Below, one piece after another: positions 12,176 to 23,197 of a stretch of 64,000 nt of DNA; within the stretch, counting starts at the first letter, position 1, and every line of letters begins with the position of its first letter. Below the pieces are notes generated by a model. The model made no database searches and was not told the DNA's origin. It saw only the letters and a list, made by a program, of their open reading frames with translations. The stretch lies in NCBI GenBank assembly GCA_039566865.1, contig CM076943.1, positions 32,000,663 through 32,064,662 on the forward strand. Reading direction: 5' to 3'. A program made the position numbers and the translations under genes. This DNA is from Aurelia coerulea (taxonomy: Eukaryota > Cnidaria > Scyphozoa > Semaeostomeae > Ulmaridae).

Positions 12176-12285
12176 ATGCACTGGTGCAAAACTTGTGTAA
12201 AGATGGTTGGATGTGGGTCACCAATGACTGGTGCCATGGTTTTTCATTTTTTTTTCATTTTTTTTTTCATTTTAAAATTATTTAT

Positions 12286-12333
12286 GCACGGTAGCCCCGT
12301 CAGTCAGTATGACTGATTTTCAGGGGGCCGTGC
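12286..12333 (-). ncRNA. LINE A 3' UTR stem-loop
   Basis: In element sense the RNA reads GCACGG-CCCC ... GGGG-CTA-CCGTGC, with an inner TCAGTCA/TGACTGA helix. Sister LINEs at 27382, 28495, 31835 and 46967 form the same shape with different bases. In known LINEs such as eel UnaL2, a 3' stem-loop is recognised by the RT; that role here is inferred. Confidence 0.7.
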
Positions 12334-12435
12334 CAAAAACTTTACAAATTAAAAAATCTACTAAAATTAAAAACGGGAAAAGGAAACTAATTACAATCAT
12401 AAATAATTTATCTACAACTATTTACAATCAATTTA

Positions 12436-15297
12436 CAACAGACCCTTTATCTTGTTCTTAAAAGAAGATAAAGAGGGAGCTTGCTTGGCCTCGCGGCTGA
12501 GATCATTCCAGATTTTTGCTCCACGAAATGCGAACGCTTTCTGTCCACTACTAGTTTTCATGAATGGAACTAGCAAGTCAGTTTCGGCATTTCTAAGGTT
12601 GATAATATTGCGATCAGAATTTCTAACAAATAAATGCGAGAGATAATCAGGCGCGAGACTATTAACAGATTTATATACAGTTGTTGCAGTCTCACTTCTG
12701 ATCATATCCCTCACAGTTAGCCATTTTAACTCTGTAATCAAAGCTTCGGCAGGAGCATCATAGCTGCTATTTGTAATAATTCTAGCGGCACGATTCTGCA
12801 ATTTTTGAAGCTTAACCAGTCGGAACTCTGCACAGCTCCCCCACACAGAACAGCAGTACCGAAAATATGGCTCTACAATACCTCTATATAATTTGCAAAG
12901 TACAGTTTTGGCAAAAATTTCTTTGCATATTTTAAAAAACATAACGAGCGGGAGACTTTGGCTTGAACAGATTTAATTTGCTCGTCCCACACGAGGTACT
13001 GGTCAACTTGGACACCAAGATACTTAATACTGTCGACAAGTTCTACAGGGGAATCATCTATAACGAATGCAGGAGAATCCACCGTGTTTTCACCAATCTT
13101 TTTAAGATTTGGTCTAGATCCGATTACCATTGCCTGAGTCTTGATTACATTCAAAGACAATTTATTGCCCTGAAGCCATTCTTTCAAACATTTCAATTTG
13201 TTGTTGAGCGTTTCAGTTAGATCCTCAATGCTCTTAGAAGAATAGGATATGCTAGTATCGTCGGCGTACATCGTAACTTTGCAGTTTTTCAAGGCGAATG
13301 GCAGATCATTTATATAGATTAGGAAGAGTAGCGGACCTAAACAAGAGCCTTGTGGAACACCACAGCTGATGCTTCCGATGTCAGATAGCTTTTTAATAAG
13401 TATGGCATGATCAACAGTATCAAAAGCCTTTTTCAAATCAATGAAAATATTTCCTGTAAATTTTCCACGCTCAATATTAATGTGCTAGTCATTAGTGCCA
13501 GAAAGCAAGCAAGTTACAGTGGAATGCAGAGCTCTAAAACCTGATTGGCCAGAATCCAGAATACAGAAGTTTATTTTTGTCTAGATAATCATATAGTTGG
13601 TTGTAAATCAATTTCTCAAAGAGTCTTGAAAGAAATGGGAGCACAGAAATCGGTCTATAATTGGAACAATTGTTTTTTTCTCCACTTTTAAAGATTGGGG
13701 CAACCCTTGCAGTTTTCCAATTTTCAGGAAAAACTCCAGTGGCAATTGAGAGGTTGAAAATGTCACAGAGAGATTCTACAATGACAGAGAATGCGATCTT
13801 AAGGAAATGATTAGCAATGCCATCAGGACCGAAACCCTTGGACGTTTTGAATTTACCAAAAACTTTTTTTATCTGAGGAACATCAAAGGCTTGTAATTTA
13901 AACTGTAAATTGTCAGGGTTCACTTCCAGCTTATCTTCAACAAGGGGGTTAGCTTTCTGTGGAATTTTGTCACTAAGAGATTTGCCAATATCACAAAAGA
14001 AATCATTCATTGTCTGAGCAACAGCATTATTATCGGTAACATGCTTACCATCAACATCAAGCGACTGAATTTGAGTCCTTTTGGATTTCTTATTGAGAAC
14101 CATGTTAATAGTTTTCCAAGTGTTTTTAAGATCACCTTGGGAAAGGGCAATCTTATTTGTAAAATAGTCGCGCTTTAAATTTTTGTTTAATCTATTGACC
14201 CTATTTCTCGTTTGTTTATAAGCATCCATCAAAATTTTGGACTTTGAGCGTACAGCTGCCAATTTTAACCTGTCTCTTGTAGCAGACAAACATTTGAAAT
14301 CCTTCGTCAACCAGGGGCAAAAATTTTCTGAAACCCTCCTGCAGCGTAAAGGAGCATGTTTTTCAAGAATCAACGAGAACATATTTGTCCATTGCTCAAC
14401 GATGAGGTTGATATCATCGGTATTTGAAACAATGCTTTTCCAGTCCATTTGCTGAAGATCACTAAGAAAGTTTTCTTCGTTGAAATTTTTCATTTGCCGA
14501 GTGGAAATGTTTTTGTGCTGTTTTTTAGCAGTATCTCTAAATCTTTTAACACAGTAGACCAAATAGTGATCACTTATAGTTGTTTCATAAACACCAGATT
14601 CTACTATAAAAGCTTTATTAGTTGTGGCAATATGATCAATCAGAGTGGCAGTTGTAAGAGTTTCCCTTGTTCTTCTTTTGATCAACTGTTTTAGACCGAA
14701 ACGATCATAAATGTCAAGTAAGTTCTTCGAATATGGTGGAAGGTTATCGGGGGTACAAGTATCCTCAGCCCCAGAAACTATTGGTAAAAAATCACAGTTT
14801 GTGTCGCCAAGGAGGATTATATCCCTGTTCTCCTTGTCGAGAACCTGTAAACACTCTTCCAGTTGACGAAAGATTTCAACTGAGGCGTCAGGAGGACGGT
14901 ACCACGACATAACAAGAAACGGTGCAGCCTTCACAGGTTTCACCTCAATGCATATACCTTCTAAATTGGATAGTGGAAGGTCCGTCCTGACAGTGACTTT
15001 ATCAAAAGATGCGTCTTTTACATACAAAGCTACACCTCCACCATTGCGGTTACGATCACTTCTCTTAATCGAATAGCCCTCACTACTGACAAGATCATTG
15101 TCTATTTTATCATCAATTTTAGTCTCATTAACGGCCAGAATATGAATCCCAAGGTCACTAATAAGAAGACGAATCTCGTCAATATGACGTAAAAGGCTAT
15201 TCACATGAATAGAAGCAATCGCCATACCCTTTTTGAAGCCTAGACTTGTAGTGCTGTTGGTGACATGATTGTGTAAGGGAGCTGATGCAGAGGTGGT
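12436..15297 (-). pseudogene. LINE A ORF2: endonuclease-reverse transcriptase, broken
   Basis: ORF2 nicks target DNA and reverse transcribes the element RNA. Read from 15225 leftwards, it shows an apurinic-type endonuclease (AVNETKID, SWYRPPDA, GDTNCD, SDHYLVY), a linker, then RT motifs (APIFKSGEKN, NYRPISVLP, KKAFDTVDH, GVPQGSCLGP and the catalytic YADDTSISY) and a C-terminal region with QNRAARIITN and FRGAKIWNDL. The frame breaks near 13534-13440 (after SGFWPIRF) and again near 12873-12942. Between AILIKKLSDIG and SISCGVPQGS roughly 30-40 residues found in sister copies are missing, so an internal deletion has removed part of the palm. The frame is open upstream of the 15225 Met to about 15297. 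Confidence 0.85.
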
Positions 15298-15462
15298 TCA
15301 CAAAGGGCTTACTCAAAACAAGATTAAACATAAATAAGAATAAGGGGTCGCCAATCATCAGGTTTTCATCAAGTTTCCGAAGAATTCCCAAAGACCCCAC
15401 AGACCAGAAACGCCCCTGGCCACAAAACCGCCACTCCACCGCCAAAAACCACAAACCAGCGA

Positions 15463-18062
15463 ATGAGCCGAATGAGCCTTGGATGTGGCTCTTATCATCA
15501 CATTGTAGTAGCCTGTCCAAATTCCTATGAGAATGCTCGAAAGACCAAGCAGGCACACATTTCTCAGAGTGCAGAAAAGGTGGTACTGTTTACAGGATAC
15601 AACAAAAGTGAAATAGAGCGATTAAGTGAAGAAGCAATCATTTGGGCCAGGTCTAAAACGCGGACACCGTGGACATCGCGGACATATCCGCGCCATTTGC
15701 AAGTCCGCGTTTTAGGTTTTTCCCTATGTAAAAACCTAAAACGCGGACATCGCGGAAATTTTCTAATTCTTCGAAATAAAGTGTTGATAAGCACGCTTCT
15801 ACGATCTTTATGCACACCGCTCCACAAAGAGTCACGGAGGGTTAGTTGTTGGCGATTTCTTCATGTCCGCGAAATCAATGTCCGCGTTTTAGGTTTTTAC
15901 ATAGGGAAAAAAACCTAAAACGCGGACATCGCGCAAATTTTCCAATTCTTCGAAATAAAGTGTTGATAAGTACGTTTCTACAAACTTCATAAACGGACAC
16001 AAGTAAAAAGTAACTGAACCAAATGAAATACATAGATCAACGAGGAACAAAACTTGGTGTAACCTATTTGTATTTGTTACCTTCACGGAAAACTACTTGA
16101 ACTTGATCTTGATGCCAGATAGGCACCCTCCATTGCTACATCTAAGAAAAGAGTCAAAAACTGTGATGACAATTCTTATTTTGTTAACTAGTATGTAGTA
16201 CTTATCTTTTGACTTGTAAATGCTTTTGCAACGTCCCCCTGAAAAGCAGTTCTCGTGGACTGACGGGGCTCCGTCTTCAAGAAAAATCCGGAAAAAATCT
16301 CTAAAAATCTTATTGTTTTAGAAATTATCGTACGCCTTTTTTGAAAGAGTGACACACCCCTCGCACAGGTCACTCAAAATGTTTTGACATTGTACAGTAA
16401 TAGCAACTTTTGGGAATTATTTTTAGAGGGAATTATGTTATTTACTTGTTTTGAGATCTTACTAAGTAATTTGTGAGCTCTTTCTGCAAAAATAAATGAA
16501 TTCTACATTTTCGACATTAAAGTTAGTTGACGGAGATAAATAGCCACCTCCAGGCCTGCATATGCAGAGAGCTGGGCAAGCTAAAATAAAAATAGATCTT
16601 GTTTCTTAGCCAATGAAAATTGAGAACTCTTGTGGTGATCACCACTTTCACGTGATCAGGTTTTCTCGAGAACAAATTCAAAATGGCTAACAGATTCAGA
16701 GTTGTGCTCGCCTGCAAGAAACGGAAGCGAACTCAACGAGCTGGAAAGTTGTACACTTTGTTTTTGGGGTAGGGGAAAAGGAAGAGGAGTTGTTGGACGA
16801 GCACGACGATATCCAGTTGTTATTAGGCTGCGAGACTTCAGCTGAGACAACACTAACAGAATGGATTTTGGAAACAGTTGAGTTAGGCGCCTAGGCCGAT
16901 CGTTACCAAAGACCCCCAAAGACGTACGAAACTCCCCCGAAACTCAGTCCGTGCTGCATGACAAAATTTGAAAAGCTGGAAGATGGATATGTTCATATGC
17001 TGGAAGATATTCGTATGCAAGAAAGTTCCACGAAAAGAGGGCAAGTGTGATTATAGAGGATGACATTATTTTGTTGTATTGTAGTTGTACGGCCTTGTGC
17101 GTTTTCCGTCCAGGGGTTTCCCCTCTTCGTCAATTCAGTGGCTTGACGAAAGGCAATCGCTGATTGGTCAATTCATTTCAATTGAGTTGAATTGAAGTTA
17201 TTTTTAGAAAGCTGTTGGCTTTAGCTCCGTCAACTAACTTTAAAAACATAAGAAACACATGAGAAACTTTTGGTAATAAAATGGCCAAAAAATTTAAGAA
17301 ACTGCCTTCCAGCACAAGACCATAGTTCTTAGCTAAAAAATGTCTTCTAAATTTTGTTTTATTTTGATGAATTATAAAATGTCCGCGATGTCCGCGTTTT
17401 AGGTTTTCCCTATGTGAAAACCTAAAACGTGGACATTGATTTCGCGGACATGAAGAAAATCGCCAACAACTATCTCTCCACGAGTCTCTGTGAAGCGGTG
17501 TGCATAAAGATTGTGCAAGCGTGGTTATCAACACTTTATTTCGAAGAATTAGAAAATGTCCGCAATGTCCGCGTTTTAGGTTTTGCTCTATGTAAAAACG
17601 TAAAACGCAGACATTGATTTCGCGGACATGAAGAAAATTGCCAACAACTAACTCTCCGTGACTCTCTGTGAAGGGCTGTGCATAAAGATCGTGGAAACAA
17701 GGTTATCAACACTTTATTTCGAAGAATTAGAAATGTCCGCGATGTTCGCGTTTTAGGTTTTTCCCTATGTGAAAACCTAAACCCCAACTTGCAAATAACG
17801 CGGACATGTCCGCGATGTCCGTGATGTCCGCGTTTTAGACCTGGCCCAATCATTTGTGCAGTTCTAGAAACAGCCTGTACATCCACTGTGTGTGGTACCA
17901 GATGGATGCAATGCTTCCTTGATGGGTTCTCTGAAGGGGAAAGAAAAACTGTAACCAAACGCAAGGGTCACAAAATATTCAAGTTGGAGGAGGTGCACAG
18001 TCCCAAAGTCCCAAGTCCCAAATGTCTTGTCTGCTGTCATGCAGGATTGCTGGCAAGGATGT
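15463..18062 (+). pseudogene. Unrecognised ORF split by foldback transposon
   Basis: A frame from 15463 to 15643 is interrupted exactly at the foldback element and resumes in the same frame at 17856 after the duplicated 8 bp. Joined across the insertion it runs on to a stop at about 18062, giving about 130 codons. The left part contains CGSYHHIVVACPNSYENARK and KVVLFTGYNKSEIERLSEEA; the right part contains CGTRWMQCFLDGFSEGERK and, near the end, a CLVCCHAG cysteine cluster. I do not recognise the protein. It could be a host exon or part of another transposon. The start is uncertain because the frame is also open upstream of the first ATG. Confidence 0.45.
15644..17847. mobile_element. Foldback transposon FB1, 8-bp target duplication
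   Basis: A 2204-bp element begins GGGCCAGGTCTAAAACGCGG and ends with its exact complement. It is flanked by AATCATTT at 15636-15643 and 17848-17855. Both arms (about 15644-15985 and 17345-17847) are built from a unit of about 177 bp. Each unit carries a hairpin (GTCCGCGTTTTAGGTTTT, loop CCTATGT, then the complement) followed by conserved sequence containing TTCGAAATAAAGTGTTGATA. Hairpins start at 15706 and 15883 at the left, and at 17393, 17570 and 17747 at the right. The 1.36-kb centre has no coding region I recognise. It is non-autonomous; the superfamily is unclear, as 8-bp duplications occur in hAT, P and some MULE-like elements. Confidence 0.85.
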
Positions 18063-18381
18063 AATCAGTGAAGCTGATGTGGTAGAATCAGCTCTGTTAC
18101 TGAGTCTAAAGTAATTGAAGAAAGCTAAGCTGAACCTTGAATGGGATACAGCAGAACTGTTTGGAACAAATGCTGAAAATATACAAACCAGAGTCAGGGA
18201 AATAGCCAGCTGGATCATCAAGACCATTTGCCATCTTTATTATTTTCACACCAAGGGGTCGCCTGCTTCGTCTACAAATGTAACAATTCATAATATTAGT
18301 ATAGAGGCTAGCCTCTAGCCTGTACAAAAATACAAGGCCATGTATTAGCCACTATGACCTTGTAACCTTGCTATAGCCTTG
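18063..18381. other. No gene confirmed
   Basis: A 67-codon frame (18115-18318) follows the interrupted ORF and could belong to the same unit (KKAKLNLEWDTAELFGTNAE), but no motif supports this. Confidence 0.25.
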
Positions 18382-18774
18382 AATAGAGTACTGAGATCAA
18401 ATAAGAAAAATAGACTGAAGCTACCAATGACAAGAACTAAAACACTTGGCACCAGAGCATTTACATATGCTGCTCCTGCAGTATGGAACTCTTTACCGGA
18501 AAATATAAAGAACACAAAATGTATAAAAACTATCAAGAGGCTCCTGAAAACACACTATTTTGAAATAGCGTACAATTAGCGTTGACTAGGGTTGAGGAAC
18601 ATCTTTTTCCAATAAGTCATCAAGAATTGTAAATTTTAACATGTTTTTAATCTTATTTTTTTATACATATTCTTAAATCGGATTTTTAAATTGTAAATAG
18701 GACTCAGACTGTAAAGCGCAACCGAGTATCTTTTAGTATTGTGGCGCTATATAAATTTTGCATTATTATTATTA
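18382..18774 (+). mobile_element. LINE F, 5'-truncated 3' fragment with target duplication
   Basis: The fragment begins in the last ORF2 codons (to about 18579), including TRAFTYAAPAVWNSLPENIK, a typical C-terminal block of CR1/L2/RTE-X-like LINEs. It continues through a short 3' UTR ending GGCGCTATATAAAT-like sequence and an (ATT)n tail. ATAGCCTTG is repeated at 18373-18381 and 18775-18783, a 9-bp target duplication, so this is a bona fide 5'-truncated insertion. Confidence 0.8.
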
Positions 18775-18889
18775 ATAGCCTTGCTGTGACTGTGACCTTA
18801 CAAATGGCTCGAAAAATTCTAATTAGCCTCGTGGAAGTTCCCGTCGGTGGAGCGAACGCCTTACTCTGTTCTACAAGATTATAAATAAT

Positions 18890-19107
18890 CTAGCTCCTGT
18901 GTCATACATAGGGCAGTGCAGGAGAAAATGTCCATTATCTTCATTTGCCTCGTCGCAATCACAAATAGGGCTTAAACAGTCAAAATTGTGCCGGAATTTA
19001 TGCTCGTATAAGTCACTAAATTTAACACGAAGTTTTGACAATCGTCGAATGCCAATGATATCATGAACATGAAATATTGGATTCCTTGATGGTCTTATTT
19101 TTGCCAA
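18890..19107 (-). pseudogene. LINE E fragment: C-terminal zinc-finger-like part
   Basis: The minus-strand frame reads HDIIGIRRLSKLRVKFSDLY, then HKFRHNFDCLSPICDCDEAN and HFLLHCP. This Cys-x-Cys ... His-x4-Cys cluster closes ORF2 in one group of LINEs. Similarity stops after HCPMYD near 18890. It abuts a plus-strand fragment that I believe comes from the same family (19115-19645). Confidence 0.55.
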
Positions 19108-19114
19108 CAGTTAA

Positions 19115-19645
19115 ATTCACTAAGGGAAGCCGCGTTTTTTTTTAAGTTGAGAGAAAATCGGAACGCAAACACTTGGGTTTGATTTTGGATTCTAAACTTA
19201 ATTTCTAAAGCCATACTCGTGAAGTTATTATGAAGGCAAGACGGGGTATTGGCATCATAAGGTATCTTTCAAGATATGTATCAAGGAACGTTCTTGACCA
19301 AGTTTACAAATTGTATGTAAGGCCCCATTTAGATTATGGGGACATAATCCATCATAGATTTGATCCAAATATGTCTTTGGACCTGACAAGGAAACTTGAA
19401 CAAACGCAGTACCCTGCAGCACTTGCAGTAACTGGTGCTTGGAGAGGCACTAACAGGCAAAGACCTTACGAGGAATTGGGTTGGGAAAACCTTTTGACAG
19501 AAGGTGCTATAGACGATTGTGTCATTTTTACACCCTCAAAATGACGTTGTCTCCCATGTATCTATTTGAAGAAATTCCTCCTGAGCGCGCTATTTCATAC
19601 AATCTTAGACATGCACGGGCTTATAATCCAAACATCCCAAGGACT
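19115..19645 (+). pseudogene. LINE E fragment: RT thumb region, inverted
   Basis: Plus-strand ORF2 remnant: LGLILDSKL-like sequence at about 19170, then ARRGIGIIRYLSRYVSRNVL, YVRPHLDYGDII and GAWRGTNRQRPYEELGWE. One frameshift near 19500 leads into MYLFEEIPPERAISYNLRHA. The protein would normally continue into the C-terminal block that lies in opposite orientation at 18890-19107. It ends where the microsatellite tail of the minus-strand LINE begins. Confidence 0.7.
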
Positions 19646-19791
19646 ATGTGTGTGTGTGTAATCTTATTTTAATTCGATCATTTTTACATATAGCTAACAA
19701 TATATACATCATTTAAATATATACAAGTTAACTAATCAAAATCGAATATACAGAACTAATAAACAAAATTAATATTTTCTAAATAATACAA

Positions 19792-22700
19792 TTAAGTTGA
19801 AAGGCAAGCACAAGCACTACATTTGCAGTTGGGACCGTCCCATTGTTTTATTAAAACCTTAAAACTTTTCAGATTTTCTGCCGACTTTAGTTCATTTGGT
19901 AGGCCATTCCAAATCTGTGGCCCAATGGACTTGAGACTCTTGGAACCGAAAGTTGTTTGATTAGGCCTAAAATGTGCTAAATTATTTGGATTTCTTGAAG
20001 AATAAATTGAAGAACGTAATTCAAAAATGCTCTGCATAAATGGTGGATTCAAATGATTCAGTGTTTTGAATATTTCAATGCAAAGGAGTCTTTGGCGGGC
20101 AACATGCATCGTGCATTTACTCGATCTCGAAAGCAAATCATTATACAAACTCGTATGATCATTATAAAGAAATCTTAGAGCACGTTCTTGTAATTTTTCT
20201 ATTTTCTGCAATGATTTGGAAGATGAGAAATACCAAACCAAAGGACAATAGTCAAAATTAGAATATGCGAAACTCTGAACAAGGATCTTCTTCTCCTGAA
20301 AGCAAATGAATGTCTTTAATCTTTCGAGAACATTTAATTGCGTTGCAGCCTTTTTGCAAAGATTCGAAATATGTGGGTCGAAATCAAGTCTATAATCCAA
20401 AGTGACTCCTAAAAGTTTCACAGTCTCCTCAGATTTGATTATTTTACCGTTAATGTTAATTTGTTCTCCACTAGTATTTGTTTGGTTTTTTCTGAGCAGT
20501 AAAGCATGGAATTTTTCAGGATTAGCAATCATTTCATTTTGTTCTAGCCAAGCTAGAGCAACTCCAGATTCTTTTTCCAAAATATTGATAAGATCGGGCA
20601 TACTTTTAGAGAAATAAGCAAGAGTATTGTCGTCAGCATAGTTATAGAGAGTTGCCTGTTTTATGAAAAGAAACAAATCATTTATATAAAAGTTAAACAG
20701 GATTGGGCCCAGCACAGATCCTTGGGGTACACCAGAAATAACCTCTAGGAAGGAACTGTAAGTATTATTTATCCGAATGCTTTGTTTACGTCGCTTGAGA
20801 TAAGAATAGGTAAGGACAAGCGCATCTTCATCGAATCCGTATGCATGTACTGTAGTTTGGCAATAAGCAAGTCATGTGGAATGCAATCAAAAGCTTTGGA
20901 AAGATCCATCAGGACTGCACCTACGAGGTAGTCGTTGTCGAGGTTAGACCTCCAATCTTCAATCATTCGTATTAATACATGATGGGTGCCGTAAGCTCGT
21001 CTATAGGCCGCAATGAAAACAGAAAGTGTGTTATCTAAGTGTTGAGTCAGTTGTTCTTTCAGGACTTTTTCATATGTCTTAGAAAAGGTATTAAGAACAC
21101 TAACTGGGCGGATATTTCTTTCCACCGTGCGAATTGGTTCCCCCTTATCTAAAGGGCAGACCGCAGCCTTTTTTGCATCGTCTGGGAATCTAGAATTTCG
21201 AATGCTACAGTTTATTGCCATGGTTAGTGCGACTGAGAGTTCGTTAGAAGCTAGAGATACTAGCTTTGGGGGTATTTGATCCTAACCAGTAGATTCTTTT
21301 CCATCAAGGGATTTTAATAGTTCCATAATTTCTTGATTGCCTATTTCATGAAAGGAAAAGGTATTCAATACTTGTTCTGGGTTTAGAATGATAGCTAGGA
21401 CGCTAGGATGGTTTTATACTTGTCAAGAATTAATCTAACAATTTGTCGGTCATCGAAATTCCAGTATATTCAGCAAGGTTAACAGGCTTCTTGCCGCTGG
21501 ATTTCTCTACTATGTTTACATAGTGATCGTTGAAGATCTCTGTCAATTCTTGGTCATCTGTTACAACAGTATCGTTTTTCACAAGAGAAATATCGCTACT
21601 TGTAAGTCCCCCTTTATTTGAAAGAAAGGGTTTTACAAGATCCCAAAATTCTTTATTTGAAAGTGTACCATTTTTTGTCGCTTCTTTAAAGTGGGTTTTC
21701 ATAGCTTTCTTCCTTAGGGAAACACATTTGTTTCGCTGCTTTTTGAATTTTATTCTATTTTCTTGTGTAGGGTTCTTATTTAGTCTTTTTTTGAGCCTTG
21801 ATCTAGTGTAGATTGCCTTTTGTAATTGCTGATTCATAAAAGGGGCGGTATTTCCTCTCTGAAACTTAGTTTTCAAAGGAGCATGTTTATCTACAAGTTT
21901 TCGAAAAGTAGATTAAAGATTCCTACAAGACAAATCTGCATCATTTGAATCTGCTTTAAAATCAGTATTCTTCACATCTTGCAAAAAATTTTCAGGGTCA
22001 AACTTTTTATAGCTACGGTACTTAACAATCTTGGGTTTTAGGCGAGGTATGTGTATTTTCATTAAAGTTAAAACAAGGCCATGAAAGTCACTCAGACCGG
22101 TTTCAAAAACAGACGTATTTTGAAAACATCTTGGTTTATTTGTGAGCATAACGTCAATTGATGAACAATGATTCTTTGTGAAACAGGTTTTATCCTTTAC
22201 CAAATTGGATAGTCCAAAAACATCACAAAACGAAATTAACTTTGTATATCCTGGATGCTGAAAATCATGAGTGTCAATGTTTATATCGCCCATAATCATA
22301 ACATTATCGTATTTGTCCAAGGCCGAGTTTAAGAAAAAAGATAGTTCCCTGATAAATAGTTCCAGGTTGCTAGCATCTGGGGGTCGGTAAATGCTAAAAA
22401 TAGCCCATCTCTTTTTACAAACCATCAGATCAGAGCAAATGATCTCGATATAGGGACTCTCAAAAGCAGAAACTCTATTGCAGACAACTCCTTTCCTAAC
22501 AAATTGCATCAGGCCCCCACCAAATTCATTCCTATCACGACGAATCGGTTTTTGGTAGTTTTTTATTAGAAAGGCCTCGGTTTTGAAATCTGAATTTAGT
22601 TTTGTTTCTTCTATTACCAAAATATCAGGCAAGCATCTTTCCACCACCATTCTCAGATCAGTTATTTTGTTTCGAAGACTGTTTATATTTAAGAAACCAA

Positions 22701-23031
22701 TTCAAGGATTATTTGGATTTTTTGCTCTCAGATTAAAAATCTCCCCAATATCACTCGAAATATTCTGTTGTGTGGATCCGATTGAAGATGCAGAAAAAGA
22801 AAGTTCACTGCGCGCATTAGAAGCATTTGAGGTAAGATTTGAGGGAGAGGAAGGTAAAAAGTGTTGGACGGGTGACCTACAACCATGTGAGGGTTCTATT
22901 CGTGAAATGCTACCTAAACTTGGGCTTAAAGCCAATGGGTATGTTAACGTATCAGACATTTGTGAAAGTGTTGAAAAGGAATTGTAATATGTACTGGATT
23001 TACTTTCAATTATTGGCACCGAAGGTTTCAT
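19792..23031 (-). pseudogene. LINE C/D ORF2: endonuclease-reverse transcriptase, broken
   Basis: From ATG at 23031 the frame encodes a Ser/Asn-rich N-terminus. It hits one TGA at 22700-22702, then continues in frame (NINSLRNKITDLR) into an endonuclease with VIEETKLN, IYRPPDA, MGDINID and GLSDFHGLVL. A frameshift near 21900 leads to a linker (21430-21876). A damaged stretch (21222-21429) is followed by an RT frame at 20769-21221 (PVSVLNTFSKTYEKVLKEQL, MDLSKAFDCIPHDLL) and, after another shift, 19792-20715 with LGPILFNFYINDL, the catalytic YADDNTLAY, SKSLQKIEKLQERALRFLYN and FGSKSLKSIGPQIWNGLP. Overall order and motifs fit an APE-RT LINE of a clade different from LINEs A, B, G and H. Multiple stops and shifts mean it is dead. 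Confidence 0.8.
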
Positions 23032-23197
23032 ATCCGATACGCAGTTTCGATCATGTTCAAAATAATTAGAAGGTAGTCATACATTGAGGACTGTTATCCT
23101 TCTCGAGCCGAGGTCACGCACAGATGCTGAGGTAACGATTTCGTGGAAAGCAACACAACTTAAACTACACACTATTACATTCGGTAGAGTCTGCAAA

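Larger units (their letters stand above)
12240..15297 (-). mobile_element. LINE A, APE-RT non-LTR retrotransposon
   Basis: A 5'-truncated LINE of the CR1/L2/jockey-like group lies on the minus strand. It has an ORF2 relic, a 3' UTR with a stem-loop (12286-12333), and a 3' tail of AAAATG/AAAAATG units (about 12240-12277). The 5' end is near 15297, where the ORF2 frame meets a stop; ORF1 is absent. A second, shorter copy of the same family is at 26911-27461. No clear target duplication was found. Confidence 0.85.

Noticed and set aside
11998..12237. 79-codon Phe/Leu-rich membrane protein on the minus strand
   Set aside because: It is the translation of the A-rich (CAAA)n tract.
14237..14694. 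Plus-strand ORFs within LINE A
   Set aside because: They are antisense shadows of the ORF2 relic; no independent motif.
15564..15918. ORFs on both strands in the foldback arms
   Set aside because: Palindromic CpG-rich arms are open in several frames; the apparent proteins (for example around RVLGFYIGK) are translations of the repeat unit.
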